Assembly: GCA_963847945.1 (NCBI GenBank)
Contig: CAWKBX010000020.1
Location: 248,001 to 312,000, forward strand
Direction: 5' to 3'
Source of the DNA: JANMJD01 sp963847945
GTDB lineage: Bacteria > Actinomycetota > Acidimicrobiia > Acidimicrobiales > Ilumatobacteraceae
Length of the DNA stretch: 64,000 bases
Shown here: one piece after another, positions 17,407 through 26,229 of the stretch
Numbering within the stretch: the stretch's first letter is position 1
How the letters are laid out: each line of letters begins with the position of its first letter
Position numbers and translations under genes: made by a program
The notes under the pieces: generated by a model
Told to the model about the DNA's origin: nothing
The model's database searches: none
Seen by the model: the letters and a program-made list of their open reading frames with translations, nothing else

Positions 17407-18852
17407 ATGGCTGATCTGTTTCTCGGCGAAACCGTCGACCCGGCAACCCACCAGCGCACGGGTACCAAAGTTGCGATTCCCACCGGTGAATTCACCACCC
17501 ACGGGGTGATCGTCGGTATGACTGGCTCCGGTAAGACCGGTCTGGGCATCGTGCTCATCGAGGAGGCATTGCGCGCCGGGGTTCCAGCCCTACTCATCGA
17601 CCCGAAGGGCGACCTCGGCAACCTCTGCCTCACCTTCCCGAATCTTTCGGGTAGCGATTTCCGACCGTGGATCAACGATGGTGACGCCCAGAAGGCGGGT
17701 CTCTCCCCCGACGATTTCGCCACCGCGCAGGCCAAGACCTGGTCGGATGGCCTGGCCGGTTGGGGCCTCGACGGCTCGGCGATCGGCACGCTGCGCAACG
17801 GCACCGAGTTCACGATCTACACCCCCGGCTCGACCGCGGGCGTCGCGATGAACATCGTCGGCTCGCTCAAAGCCCCCGATGACGCGGGCGATCTGGAAAC
17901 GATGCGCGACGAGATCGAGGGCTATGTCTCGGGCCTGCTCGGCCTGGTGGGTATCGAAGCCGACCCGTTGTCGAGCCGCGAACACATCCTGCTGTCGAAC
18001 CTGATCGAGACCTCATGGGCCGCCGGCAAAGATCTCGACCTGCCGTCGCTGGTCGGCCAGGTGCAGACCCCGCCGATCCGCAAGCTCGGCGTGTTCGAAC
18101 TCGACACCTTCTTCCCCCCTAACGACCGCACCGCGCTGGCCATGAAACTCAACGGCCTGCTCGCCTCCCCGTCGTTCGCCGCCTGGGCGCAGGGCGCCCC
18201 GCTCGACATCGGCTCCCTGCTGCGTACCTCCGACGGCAAGCCGCGCTGCGCGATCGTCACCACCGCTCATCTCAGCGATGAGGAGCGTCAGTTCGTCACC
18301 GCCCTCGTGCTCGCCAAACTCGTGACCTGGATGCGCAAGCAGTCGGGCACCACCGACCTGCGTGCCCTGCTCTACATGGACGAGGTCGCCGGCTACGTGC
18401 CGCCCTCGGCGATGCCGCCTACTAAAAAGCCGATCATGACGCTGATGAAGCAGGCCCGCGCCTTCGGCGTCGGGGTGGTGCTCTCCACCCAGAACCCGGT
18501 CGACGTCGACTACAAGGCCCTCTCCAACGCCGGCACCTGGATGATCGGCCGCTTGCAAACCGACCGTGACAAGCAGCGTCTGCTCGACGGTATGTCGGCC
18601 GCGGCCGGTGGCGTCGATGTCGCGGCGATCAGCGACACCATCTCTGGCCTGGGCAAACGCGAGTTCGTTCTCCGTCGGGCATCGAAGGACAAGCCCGAGG
18701 TGATGACGACCCGCTGGGCGATGAGCTACCTGCGCGGCCCGCTCACCCGCGACCAGATCGAGGGTTTGATGGATGGCCAGACAACCTCGGCGGCCGCCTC
18801 CTCGTCATCGACCGCCCAGAGTTCCCCGGGGCCGGCGGGGCCGCCAACATGA
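17407..18852 (+). CDS. HerA/VirB4-like P-loop ATPase, N-terminal part
   Basis: An FtsK-HerA superfamily ATPase: Walker A GMTGSGKTG (about residues 36-44), LLIDPKGDLGN as a conserved core motif, Walker B LLYMDEVAGYVPP (about 320), a sensor region VVLSTQNPVDVDYKALSNAG and the arginine-type LGKREFVLR. Relatives are helicase HerA-like bacterial proteins with an extra C-terminal region. The frame ends at a TGA (18850-18852) inside a Ser/Ala/Pro-rich linker, and the continuation is in the same frame. I treat the downstream frame as the second half of the same protein. Confidence 0.85.
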   Translation: MADLFLGETVDPATHQRTGTKVAIPTGEFTTHGVIVGMTGSGKTGLGIVLIEEALRAGVPALLIDPKGDLGNLCLTFPNLSGSDFRPWINDGDAQKAGLSPDDFATAQAKTWSDGLAGWGLDGSAIGTLRNGTEFTIYTPGSTAGVAMNIVGSLKAPDDAGDLETMRDEIEGYVSGLLGLVGIEADPLSSREHILLSNLIETSWAAGKDLDLPSLVGQVQTPPIRKLGVFELDTFFPPNDRTALAMKLNGLLASPSFAAWAQGAPLDIGSLLRTSDGKPRCAIVTTAHLSDEERQFVTALVLAKLVTWMRKQSGTTDLRALLYMDEVAGYVPPSAMPPTKKPIMTLMKQARAFGVGVVLSTQNPVDVDYKALSNAGTWMIGRLQTDRDKQRLLDGMSAAAGGVDVAAISDTISGLGKREFVLRRASKDKPEVMTTRWAMSYLRGPLTRDQIEGLMDGQTTSAAASSSSTAQSSPGPAGPPT

Positions 18853-18915
18853 TCGCGCGGCAACGCCGCAGCCCCTGCGGCCGAAGCATCGAATCTCGGG
18901 TCGGACGAGACGTCG

Positions 18916-19845
18916 GTGATGCCCCAGATCGCCGACGGGGTGGCTGTGCGCTGGGTCGATACCGCCAGCCCGTGGCTGGCTACCGTCGGCGGCGATTCAC
19001 GTGGCACCCGCCTGGAACCGGCGATCGTCGCCCGCGTCCGGATGCGCTACGACGACGACAAGGCCGACCTGGTGACCGACGGTGAATACGAGGCCGTGCT
19101 GTTCCCCCTGGCTGCGACGATCGACGCCAGCCGGGCGATCGCCGTCGACTACGACGATCGCGACCTGCGTACGTCGGCTCCCGACAACGCGATCTACCGG
19201 CTCTCGGACGCTCCGATCGACGCCAAGACCACCTTCACCCGGGTGGAACGTGACCTGATCGATCACCTGGTCCGCAGCCAGACGTTGGAGATTCCGGTCA
19301 ACCGCGATCTCAAGCTGTTCGGCCGTCCCGGCGAGGCGGTCGAGGCGTTTCAACTGCGCTGCGCCCAGGCCGCCGACGACGAGGCCGACAAGGCCACGGC
19401 GTTGCTACGCGACAAGTACGAGACCAAGGTCAAGAAGGCCCAAGATGCCCTCGCCGCCGCTCACGACCGTCTCGACGTCGTCAAGTCCGATCACCGCGGC
19501 CGGCGCGGCGAGGAGATCATCGGGGCGGCCGGTTCGATCCTCGGCGGCCTGCTCGGCGGCGAAAGTCGACGGGGCGCCGGTGGCATCCTCGGCAAGCTCG
19601 GCGGGCTGTTCGGCAAGCACCAGCGGGCCTCGACGGCCGGCGAACGCGTCGATGCGGTGGAGAACAAGGTCGAGTCGCTCGAGCAGGACCTGCAGAATCT
19701 CGAGGCCGAAGCCGCCACCGAGATTCAAGAGCTGAGCGATGCCTGGGATGCCAAGGCCGGCAGCATCACCACCGTCGCCGTCACGCTCGAGCGAACCGAC
19801 GTCAGCGTCGCCCAACTCGTGCTCGCCTGGATCCCGGTCGCCTGA
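18916..19845 (+). CDS. C-terminal part of the HerA-like ATPase, or a separate downstream gene
   Basis: The reading frame is identical to that of the ATPase, and past the TGA the codons (SRGNAAAPAAEASNLG) continue the low-complexity linker. Then comes a folded beta-rich part (VRWVDTASPWLATVGG to IAVDYDDRDLR) and a long coiled coil (about residues 155-205 and 255-290 of this part) around a Gly-rich GGLLGGESRRGAGGILG patch. A real separate start could be GTG 18916 or ATG 18919. The single TGA may be a base error, or a real split into two subunits. Confidence 0.7.
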   Translation: MMPQIADGVAVRWVDTASPWLATVGGDSRGTRLEPAIVARVRMRYDDDKADLVTDGEYEAVLFPLAATIDASRAIAVDYDDRDLRTSAPDNAIYRLSDAPIDAKTTFTRVERDLIDHLVRSQTLEIPVNRDLKLFGRPGEAVEAFQLRCAQAADDEADKATALLRDKYETKVKKAQDALAAAHDRLDVVKSDHRGRRGEEIIGAAGSILGGLLGGESRRGAGGILGKLGGLFGKHQRASTAGERVDAVENKVESLEQDLQNLEAEAATEIQELSDAWDAKAGSITTVAVTLERTDVSVAQLVLAWIPVA

Positions 19846-19867
19846 CCTGCGCCGTTAGCGTCGCCCC

Positions 19868-21295
19868 ATGCGTGTGCTGGCGATCGATCAGGGAACGTCG
19901 GCGACCAAGGCCGTCGTCGTCGAACCCGACGGATCAGCCGGCGCGGTCGTCGAAGTCCCCATCGAAGTGCGCTACGGGGCCGACGGCTCCGTCGAACTCG
20001 ACCCTGAGGAACTGTGGCGCAGCGTGGTCACCTCCGGGCAGCTCGCGCAGCGAGAGGCAGGCGGGACCGTCGATGCCGTCGGGCTCGGCAACCAGGGCGA
20101 AACCGTGCTCGCCTGGGACCGCGCTTCCGGCGAGCCGCGCTCGGCGGGGATCGTCTGGCAGGACCGGCGAGCGACGTCGATCTGTGAACCGCTGGCGGCA
20201 CGTGGCTGGTCGGCTCGCCTTTCGGAGCTGACCGGGCTGGAGCTCGACCCCTACTTTTCCGCCCCGAAGATGGCATGGTTGCGCCCCCAGGTCGGCGACG
20301 CGACGATCACCACGACCGATACCTGGCTCCTCCATCGGCTGTGTGGCGAGTTCGTCACCGACGCGGCGACGGCGTCGCGCTCGTTGTTGCTCGGGCTCGA
20401 CGACATCGCTTGGAACGACGAGGCCTGCGGGGCCTTCGGAGTTGATCCGGCCGATCTCCCGACTGTCGTCCCCAATGCCGGGGTGGTCGGCATCACCGGC
20501 GCGTTCGGCGGGGAACTCCCGCTCGCCGGGCTGTGTGTCGACCAGCAGGCGGCATTGTTCGCCGAGTCATGCTTCGCCGCCGGCGAGGCGAAGTGCACCT
20601 ACGGCACCGGGGCGTTCCTGCTCGCGTCCACCGGTTCTCGTCCCACCCGGTCGGCCAATGGTTTGGTCGGCTGTGTTGCCTGGCAGCTCGGCAACGCAAC
20701 GACGTGGTGTCTCGACGGCCAGGTGTATACCGCCGGCTCCGCGGTGACCTGGCTGCAGCAGATCGGCGTGATCACCGAGCCGGCTGACCTCGATCGCCTC
20801 GGCGGCGCCGTCGCCTCTCCTCGCCACACGTCGTTCATCCCCGGGCTTGCCGGTCTCGCCGCCCCGTTCTGGCGACCCGACGCCCACGGGGCCTTCACGG
20901 GTCTCGACCTGGCGACCAGCCGTGAGGAACTGGTCCGGGCGGTGATCGAGGGCTTGGCCGCGTCGGTGGCGTTCCTCGTTCGCGCCGTGGCAGCCGACCT
21001 CGGCGCGCCACTCCAACGGTTGCGGGTCGATGGCGGATTGACCCGCTCGCGAGTGCTCCTGCAGACCCAAGCCGACCTGCTGCAGATCCCGGTCGAGGTC
21101 TACCCGTCGCCACACGCCACCGCGTTAGGGGTGGCTGCGTTCGCCCGTCTCGGGGCCGGTGGGGCGCGGACCGCCACGGATGCGGTCGGCAACTGGCAGC
21201 CGACGATGACGGTCGAGCCATCGGTTTCGGCCGACGAAGCCGAGGAGCGGATGAGCCGCTGGCATGCCGCAGCCCAAGCGACGATGACGCTATGA
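19868..21295 (+). CDS. glpK: FGGY-family carbohydrate kinase, probable glycerol kinase
   Basis: A 475-aa FGGY kinase: the phosphate 1 motif LAIDQGTSATKAVVV, LGNQGETVLAWDR, the substrate region GIVWQDRRA, CTYGTGAFLL (phosphate 2) and VDGGLTRSRVLLQTQADLL (adenosine). Although some positions differ from E. coli GlpK, the two flavoprotein genes that follow with 4-bp overlaps make glycerol the most likely substrate. The order kinase then dehydrogenase subunits suggests glycerol to glycerol-3-phosphate to dihydroxyacetone phosphate. No frameshift. Confidence 0.85.
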   Translation: MRVLAIDQGTSATKAVVVEPDGSAGAVVEVPIEVRYGADGSVELDPEELWRSVVTSGQLAQREAGGTVDAVGLGNQGETVLAWDRASGEPRSAGIVWQDRRATSICEPLAARGWSARLSELTGLELDPYFSAPKMAWLRPQVGDATITTTDTWLLHRLCGEFVTDAATASRSLLLGLDDIAWNDEACGAFGVDPADLPTVVPNAGVVGITGAFGGELPLAGLCVDQQAALFAESCFAAGEAKCTYGTGAFLLASTGSRPTRSANGLVGCVAWQLGNATTWCLDGQVYTAGSAVTWLQQIGVITEPADLDRLGGAVASPRHTSFIPGLAGLAAPFWRPDAHGAFTGLDLATSREELVRAVIEGLAASVAFLVRAVAADLGAPLQRLRVDGGLTRSRVLLQTQADLLQIPVEVYPSPHATALGVAAFARLGAGGARTATDAVGNWQPTMTVEPSVSADEAEERMSRWHAAAQATMTL

Positions 21296-23163
21296 GCGCA
21301 GCGAATGCCGACCGACCGAGCGCCAGCGAATCGGACGGCGATGGGGTCCGGGGGCGCAGCCCCCGAGCAGAACAGAGCGCAGCGAATGCCGACCGACCGA
21401 GCGCCAGCGAATCGGACGGCGATGGGGTCCGGGGGCGCAGCCCCCGAGCAGAACAGAGCGCAGCGAATGCCGACCGACCGAGCGCCAGCGAATCGGACGG
21501 CGATGGGGTCCGGGGGCGCAGCCCCCGAGCAGCAAAGAGCGCAGCGAATGCCGACCGACCGAGCGCCAGCGAATCGGACGGCGATGGGGTCCGGGGGCGC
21601 AGCCCCCGAGCAGAACAGAGCGCAGCGAATGCCGACCGACCGAGCGCCAGCGAATCGGACGGCGATGGGGTCCGAGGGCGCAGCCCCCGAGCAGAACAGA
21701 GCGCAGCGAATGCCGACCGACCGAGCGCCAGCGAATCGGACGGCGATGGGGTCCGAGGGCGCAGCCCCCGTGTTGTGACGAGCTCCGACGTCTTCGACAT
21801 CGCGGTCATCGGCGGCGGGGTGGTCGGCACCGCTGCGGCCCGCCTTCTCTCCCGCCATCGACTGCGCGTGATCTTGATCGAACGGGGCTTCGACGTAGGG
21901 GCGGGCACGAGCAAGGCCAACACCGCGATCCTCCACACCGGCTTCGATGCCACCCCGGGGAGTGTCGAATCGCGCCTGGTCAGCCGGGGATATCACCTAC
22001 TCAAGCACTACGCGGCGGCCTCAGGCATCGCCGTCGAACCAACGGGAGCGCTCCTGGTCGCCTGGGATGACGAGCAGGCCGCGTCGCTGCCGAAGCTGGC
22101 CGCCAAGGCCGCCGCCAATGGATATGAGTCGACGGTGTTGGTCGACGCGACCGAGATCTACGCCCTCGAACCGCGCCTGGGTGCGGGCGCGCGGGGCGGG
22201 TTGTTGGTACCCGACGAACACATCATCGACCCCTGGTCGACCCCGCTCGCATTCGGCCTCGACGCCCTCGCCAACGGCGCGGTCATCCGCCGGTCGTGCA
22301 GGGTTATCGGGGCGACCATCGGTGCCGACGTCACGACGCTGGCGACGACAACTGGCCCGATCACCACTCGGTTCGTGGTCAATGCCGCTGGGCTTCACGG
22401 CGACACCGTCCACCGCATGTTCGGATTCGATGGGTTCACGATCCGACCACGTCGTGGCGAGCTGATCGTGTTCGACAAGCTCGCCCGCCCCCTGCTCGGC
22501 CGCACGATCCTGCCGGTGCCGACGACAACGACCAAGGGCGTGCTCGTCGCCCCCACGGTGTTCGGCAACGTGATGCTCGGCCCGACCGCCGACGACATCG
22601 ACGACCGCAGCGCGACGGCCTCCACCGCCGCCGGGCTCGCCGGGCTGCTCGCCAAGGGCACGCGGATCTTCCCCTCGTTGGCCGCCGAAGAGGTCACCGC
22701 GGTCTACGCCGGGCTGCGCGCCGCAACTGAGCACTCCGACTATCAACTCTCGTCGGCGGCCGAGGCCCGGTATGTCTGCCTCGGGGGGATCCGCTCCACC
22801 GGGCTGACCGCGTCGATGGCCCTCGCCGAAGAGACCGTTCAACTGCTCCAGGGCATCGGGCTCACCGCCGAGCCGCGCCCGGCCGACGAGATCCGCGGCG
22901 TCACGATGACCAACCTCGGCGAGGCATTTCCACGGCCATACATGGCCGGAGGCGCCATTATCTGCCACTGCGAACGGGTCACTGGCGACGAGATCGCCCA
23001 GGCCTGTGGTGGCCCACTGCCCGCCGTCGACCTCGATGGTGTCCGCCGACGGACGCGAGCTCTTGCCGGGCGCTGCCAGGGGTTCTACTGCACCGCGGCG
23101 GTCGTCTCGACGGTGGTCGCGGCGAGTGGTCAGCCCGCCGAGACCTGGCTGGCGTTGGTATGA
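21292..23163 (+). CDS. FAD-dependent glycerol-3-phosphate dehydrogenase-like protein with a BFD [2Fe-2S] domain
   Basis: From about 21775 (GTG) the protein is a DAO-fold flavoenzyme: FDIAVIGGGVVGTAAARLL binds FAD, and LEPRLG and FVVNAAGLHGD are typical of GlpA-like members. The last 80 residues are a BFD [2Fe-2S] domain with CHCERVTGDE and CQGFYC. The frame stays open upstream through six 27-residue repeats back to an ATG that overlaps the kinase stop (ATGA). Either those 160 residues are a disordered N-terminus, or translation starts at GTG 21775. It overlaps the next flavoprotein by 4 bp; the two resemble GlpA and GlpB. Confidence 0.85.
   Translation: MSAANADRPSASESDGDGVRGRSPRAEQSAANADRPSASESDGDGVRGRSPRAEQSAANADRPSASESDGDGVRGRSPRAAKSAANADRPSASESDGDGVRGRSPRAEQSAANADRPSASESDGDGVRGRSPRAEQSAANADRPSASESDGDGVRGRSPRVVTSSDVFDIAVIGGGVVGTAAARLLSRHRLRVILIERGFDVGAGTSKANTAILHTGFDATPGSVESRLVSRGYHLLKHYAAASGIAVEPTGALLVAWDDEQAASLPKLAAKAAANGYESTVLVDATEIYALEPRLGAGARGGLLVPDEHIIDPWSTPLAFGLDALANGAVIRRSCRVIGATIGADVTTLATTTGPITTRFVVNAAGLHGDTVHRMFGFDGFTIRPRRGELIVFDKLARPLLGRTILPVPTTTTKGVLVAPTVFGNVMLGPTADDIDDRSATASTAAGLAGLLAKGTRIFPSLAAEEVTAVYAGLRAATEHSDYQLSSAAEARYVCLGGIRSTGLTASMALAEETVQLLQGIGLTAEPRPADEIRGVTMTNLGEAFPRPYMAGGAIICHCERVTGDEIAQACGGPLPAVDLDGVRRRTRALAGRCQGFYCTAAVVSTVVAASGQPAETWLALV
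21294..21770. repeat. Six tandem copies of an 81-bp repeat
   Basis: Unit boundaries recur every 81 bp from GAGCGCAGCGAATGCC to CGAGCAGAACA. Each unit contains an internal palindrome, GGGGGCGCAGCCCCC. Copies 1, 2 and 4 look the same; copy 3 ends AGCAAA instead of AGAACA, and copies 5 and 6 carry GAGGGC in place of GGGGGC. Because 81 is a multiple of three and the unit has no stop, both strands stay open. Confidence 0.9.
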
Positions 23164-24377
23164 CGGTCTATGACACGGTGATCATCGGGGGTGGACCGGC
23201 GGGGCTCGCCGCCGCGGTGGCATTGCGCCGGGCGGGTGTCGGGCGGGTGGCGGTGTTCGAGCGGGAGCAGGAACTCGGTGGCATCCCCCGGCATACCGAT
23301 CACACCGGCTTCGGGTTACGCGACCTACACCGGGTGATGTCGGGCCCGCGCTACGTCGGGCGATACATCCGAATGGCCGAACGCGCCGGGGTGGAACTCC
23401 ATCCGGGCGTTCTGGCGACGTCTTTTGGTGCCCGGGCACCGATTCAGGTCGCCAGAACGAGTCCGCGGGGCGTAGAGACGGTGGATACCCGGGCTCTGAT
23501 GATTGCCACCGGTGTGCGCGAGCGGCCCCGGGCCGCCCGACTGATCCCGGGCGATCGTCCCGCGGGGGTGATCACCACGGGGGCGTTGCAGCAACTGGTC
23601 CGCGCCAAACTGCCGGTCGGACGGCGGGCCGTGATCGTCGGGGCCGAGCATGTGAGCTTCTCCGCGGTGATGACCCTCGCCCGTGCCGGTTGCTCCACCG
23701 CAGCCGTCGTCACCGACCTAGCCCGTCATCAGACCTACGCGGCGCTGGTGTGGGCAACGACCGGTCGTCGACGAATCCCGATCATCGCCGGGGTCACCGT
23801 CGCCGAGGTCGTCGGTCAACGGCGCGTCGAAGCCGTGGTCCTGTCGAATGGACAACGCATCGTCTGCGACACCGTGGTGTTCACCGCCGACTGGATTCCC
23901 GACCACGAACTGGCCCGCAGCGCTGGCCTCACCATCGCTCCGGCGAGTCGGGCGATCAGCGTCAGTTCCGGCTTACACACCTCACGATCAGGCATTTTCG
24001 CGGCGGGCAACGTGCTCCACGGCGCCGAAACCGCCGATGTCTGCGCCCTCGACGGCCGTCACGCGGCCCGCTCGATCGTGCGCTGGCTCGGCGGAACACC
24101 ATGGCCCGAGCGGCCGGTCCCGATGATCTGCAACGCCCCGCTGGTCTGGTCCGCGCCGCACGCGATCACCAGCGCGGCCGCCCCCCAGGGTCGAATCCTG
24201 TTGCGAACCGCGTCGCCGGTGAAACGAATCACGGTCCACCAAGGCGAGCGTCGCCTCTGGACAGGTCGGCCGGGTGGCACTCCCGAACCACGGCGGTCGA
24301 TGTGGATTCCGGACGCGTGGCGGTCGGGCGTCGATTTCTCCGCGGGGCCGATCATGCTGACAGCTACGCTGGCCTGA
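23160..24377 (+). CDS. FAD/NAD(P)-dependent oxidoreductase, GlpB/sarcosine oxidase alpha-like
   Basis: A 405-aa two-dinucleotide flavoprotein. VYDTVIIGGGPAGLAAAVALRRAG binds FAD, RRAVIVGAEHVSFSA is the second Rossmann site (its GxGxxx glycines are partly replaced), and GIFAAGNVLHG is the FAD-ribityl loop. It overlaps the preceding GlpA-like gene by ATGA, so the two are translationally coupled. Together with glpK they would oxidise glycerol-3-phosphate to the quinone or an electron carrier via the BFD cluster. A palindromic element lies in frame inside the gene near residue 85-100. Confidence 0.82.
   Translation: MTVYDTVIIGGGPAGLAAAVALRRAGVGRVAVFEREQELGGIPRHTDHTGFGLRDLHRVMSGPRYVGRYIRMAERAGVELHPGVLATSFGARAPIQVARTSPRGVETVDTRALMIATGVRERPRAARLIPGDRPAGVITTGALQQLVRAKLPVGRRAVIVGAEHVSFSAVMTLARAGCSTAAVVTDLARHQTYAALVWATTGRRRIPIIAGVTVAEVVGQRRVEAVVLSNGQRIVCDTVVFTADWIPDHELARSAGLTIAPASRAISVSSGLHTSRSGIFAAGNVLHGAETADVCALDGRHAARSIVRWLGGTPWPERPVPMICNAPLVWSAPHAITSAAAPQGRILLRTASPVKRITVHQGERRLWTGRPGGTPEPRRSMWIPDAWRSGVDFSAGPIMLTATLA
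23408..23459. repeat. Dispersed palindromic element, copy 4, inside a gene
   Basis: CGTTCTGGCGAC (23408-23419) and GTCGCCAGAACG (23448-23459) are perfect 12-bp arms; the centre has GCACCGATTC as in the intergenic copies. It is read in frame as LATSFGARAPIQVARTS, a loop in the flavoprotein. Confidence 0.65.
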
Positions 24378-24395
24378 CCAACGCTGGATGATTTT

Positions 24396-24476
24396 GCGGG
24401 CGTGGTGGAATGGCAGACACGCTGGGTTTAGGTCCCAGTTTCGCAAGAAGTGAGGGTTCGACTCCCTCCGCCCGCA
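24396..24476 (+). tRNA. tRNA-Leu (anticodon TAG)
   Basis: The acceptor stem GCGGGCG pairs with CGCCCGC, discriminator A. The anticodon stem CTGGG/CCCAG holds the loop TTTAGGT, giving anticodon TAG (codon CTA). The variable arm is long, as in class II tRNAs, and the T arm is GAGGGTTCGACTCCCTC. No CCA is encoded. Confidence 0.95.
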
Positions 24477-24484
24477 CTCTTCTC

Positions 24485-24502
24485 ATCGCCTCGCTCGGCG
24501 AT
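24485..24502 (+). terminator. Hairpin after tRNA-Leu
   Basis: ATCGCC and GGCGAT form a 6-bp stem around TCGCTC, 8 nt after the tRNA. There is no T tract. Confidence 0.35.
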
Positions 24503-24553
24503 CTGTGACGCACCTATGCGCGATGCTTGGGCGATGCCCGACAGGTTCTCGAT

Positions 24554-25576
24554 GTGACAACGCCGCGTACGGTCCACGACCTACCGACTCCCGCCCTGGT
24601 CATCGACGTCGACGCGTTCGAGTCAAATCTGGCCGAGATGGCTCGCCACTGGCCGGGAGAACGCCTCCGGCCCCATGTGAAGGCCCACAAGTGCACCGCG
24701 CTCGCCGCCCGTCAGGTCGCCCACGGCCACCACACCTTCACGTGCGCAACCCCGCTCGAAGTCGTCGGCATGGCCAACGCCGGGGTTGGCACCGATCTGT
24801 TGTTGGCCAACGAAACCCTCGACCCCGACCGCCTGTCGGCGATGGCCGCCGTGCACGACCGCACGATCGTCACCGTTGCAGTCGATTCGGCCGAGACGAT
24901 CGCCGCGGCGGCATCCGCCGGCATCCGCCACGTGCTGATCGACGTCAACGTCGGCCTCCCCCGCTGTGGTTGTGCTCCCGACCAGGCCGGCCGGTTGGCC
25001 GACACCGCCCGCGCCGCGGGGCTTGAGGTCCGCGGGGTGATGGGGTACGAGGGGCACCTGATGATGGTCGCCGACGCCGATGGTCGCCCAGCGCGTGTTG
25101 CCGCCTCGATGGACCTGCTGCTCGCCGCCCACCGCCGACGTCGGGGGAGACATCGTCTCGGCCGGCGGCACCGGCACCTTCGACGTCCACGACCGAATCA
25201 CCGAACTGCAGGCCGGCAGCTACGCGCTGATGGACTCCCACTACGCCAGTCGAGGGCTCCCGTTCGCCCAGGCGCTGTTCGTCGTCGGCACGGTCATTTC
25301 GGCGACGAGTCAGTGGGCCGTTGCCGATGTCGGGCTCAAGTCGCTCGGGATGGACCACGGGAACCCGACCGTCGAGGGTCACACGGTGTGGTTCTGCTCC
25401 GACGAGCACATCACGTTCTCCCCCGACTGAGGGAGCGACCGTCCCGCCCGTTGGGATCGCGCCAACGCGTGGTCCCCGCCCACGTCGACCCAACGATGGC
25501 GATGCACGAGGCCGCCTGGTTGGTCCGCGGCGACGAGATCCTCGATCGCTGGGCCATCGATCTGCGGGGCTGGTAA
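24554..25576 (+). CDS. PLP-dependent D-threonine aldolase/alanine racemase-fold protein (three frameshifts)
   Basis: From GTG 24554, LPTPALVIDVDAFESNLAEM begins the alanine-racemase-like barrel, and RPHVKAHKC carries the PLP-binding lysine. TFTCATPLEVVGMANAG and GYEGHLMM follow. After shifts near 25130, 25425 and 25465 come GDIVSAGGTGTFDV, the C-terminal beta domain with LMDSHYASRG, the metal-site region SDEHITFSP and VPAHVDPTMAMHE. The His and Cys/Asp near EHI and HVDPT fit the divalent metal site of DSD1/D-threonine aldolases. All three shifts are a surplus base. Restored length is about 340 aa. Confidence 0.82.
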   Translation: MTTPRTVHDLPTPALVIDVDAFESNLAEMARHWPGERLRPHVKAHKCTALAARQVAHGHHTFTCATPLEVVGMANAGVGTDLLLANETLDPDRLSAMAAVHDRTIVTVAVDSAETIAAAASAGIRHVLIDVNVGLPRCGCAPDQAGRLADTARAAGLEVRGVMGYEGHLMMVADADGRPARVAASMDLLLAAHRRRRGRHRLGRRHRHLRRPRPNHRTAGRQLRADGLPLRQSRAPVRPGAVRRRHGHFGDESVGRCRCRAQVARDGPREPDRRGSHGVVLLRRAHHVLPRLRERPSRPLGSRQRVVPAHVDPTMAMHEAAWLVRGDEILDRWAIDLRGW

Positions 25577-25597
25577 CACCCCGCCCCGGCAGGGGAC

Positions 25598-26229
25598 TCA
25601 GTCGGGCAGGGCGCGCAATGCGTCGAGCATCGCCCGGAAACCTCGGCCACGATGAGAGATAGCGTGTTTGGCGACATCACCCATCTCGGCGAATGTTCGC
25701 CCGTCGTCGTCGGCCGGGATGAACAGCGGATCGAAGCCCCAGCCGGTCGCGCCGCGCTCGGCGGTGGCGATCGCCCCTTCGCACACCCCTTCGACGACGA
25801 GTTCACGACCATCGGGCCAGCAGACCATGACGACGGTGACGAATCGCGCCGTGCGCCTGCCGACCGGAACTTCGGCCAGCTCAACGAGCATTTTCTTGCG
25901 ATTCTGGGCATAGGTCGCGGTGGGCCCGGCGTAGTAGGCGGTATCGACCCCCGGGCGGTCATCCAAGGCATCGACGAACAACCCGGTGTCGTCGGCGATC
26001 GCCGGCAGGCCCGTCGCCTCGACCAGGGCGCGGGCCTTCAGACGGGCGTTGCCGGTCAGCGAATCGGCGTCCTCGACCACGTCGGGTACCGTTGGCGGTC
26101 GGGGCAAAAGCTCGACGGCGGAGCCGAGAATCGCGGCGATCTCGGCGACCTTGTCGGGATTCGCTGAGGCACAGACGAGGGTGAGCCCGGACGCCCCGAC
26201 TTGTGCTTCGACGGTGCGTCGGGGCTCAC
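25598..26229 (-). CDS. rdgB: dITP/XTP pyrophosphatase, HAM1/RdgB (one frameshift)
   Basis: Removes non-canonical purine nucleoside triphosphates. Motifs seen: SANPDKVAEI, VEDADSLTGNARLKA, AIADDTGLFVDAL, PGVDTAYYAG and GWGFDPLF. The GTG at 26227-26229 overlaps the RNase PH stop (GTGA) and reads SPDAPSKHKSG before a one-base loss near 26200. Without that shift there is no usable start codon in the catalytic frame. The C-terminus HAISHRGRGFRAM is the usual end. Restored length is about 210 aa. Last gene of the murI-rph-rdgB unit. Confidence 0.88.

Noticed and set aside
20895..21996. Long reverse-strand frames of about 350 and 300 aa over glpK and the 81-bp repeats
   Set aside because: They exist only because the repeat unit is a multiple of three with no stops. 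The protein is a repetition of one low-complexity unit plus antisense of glpK.
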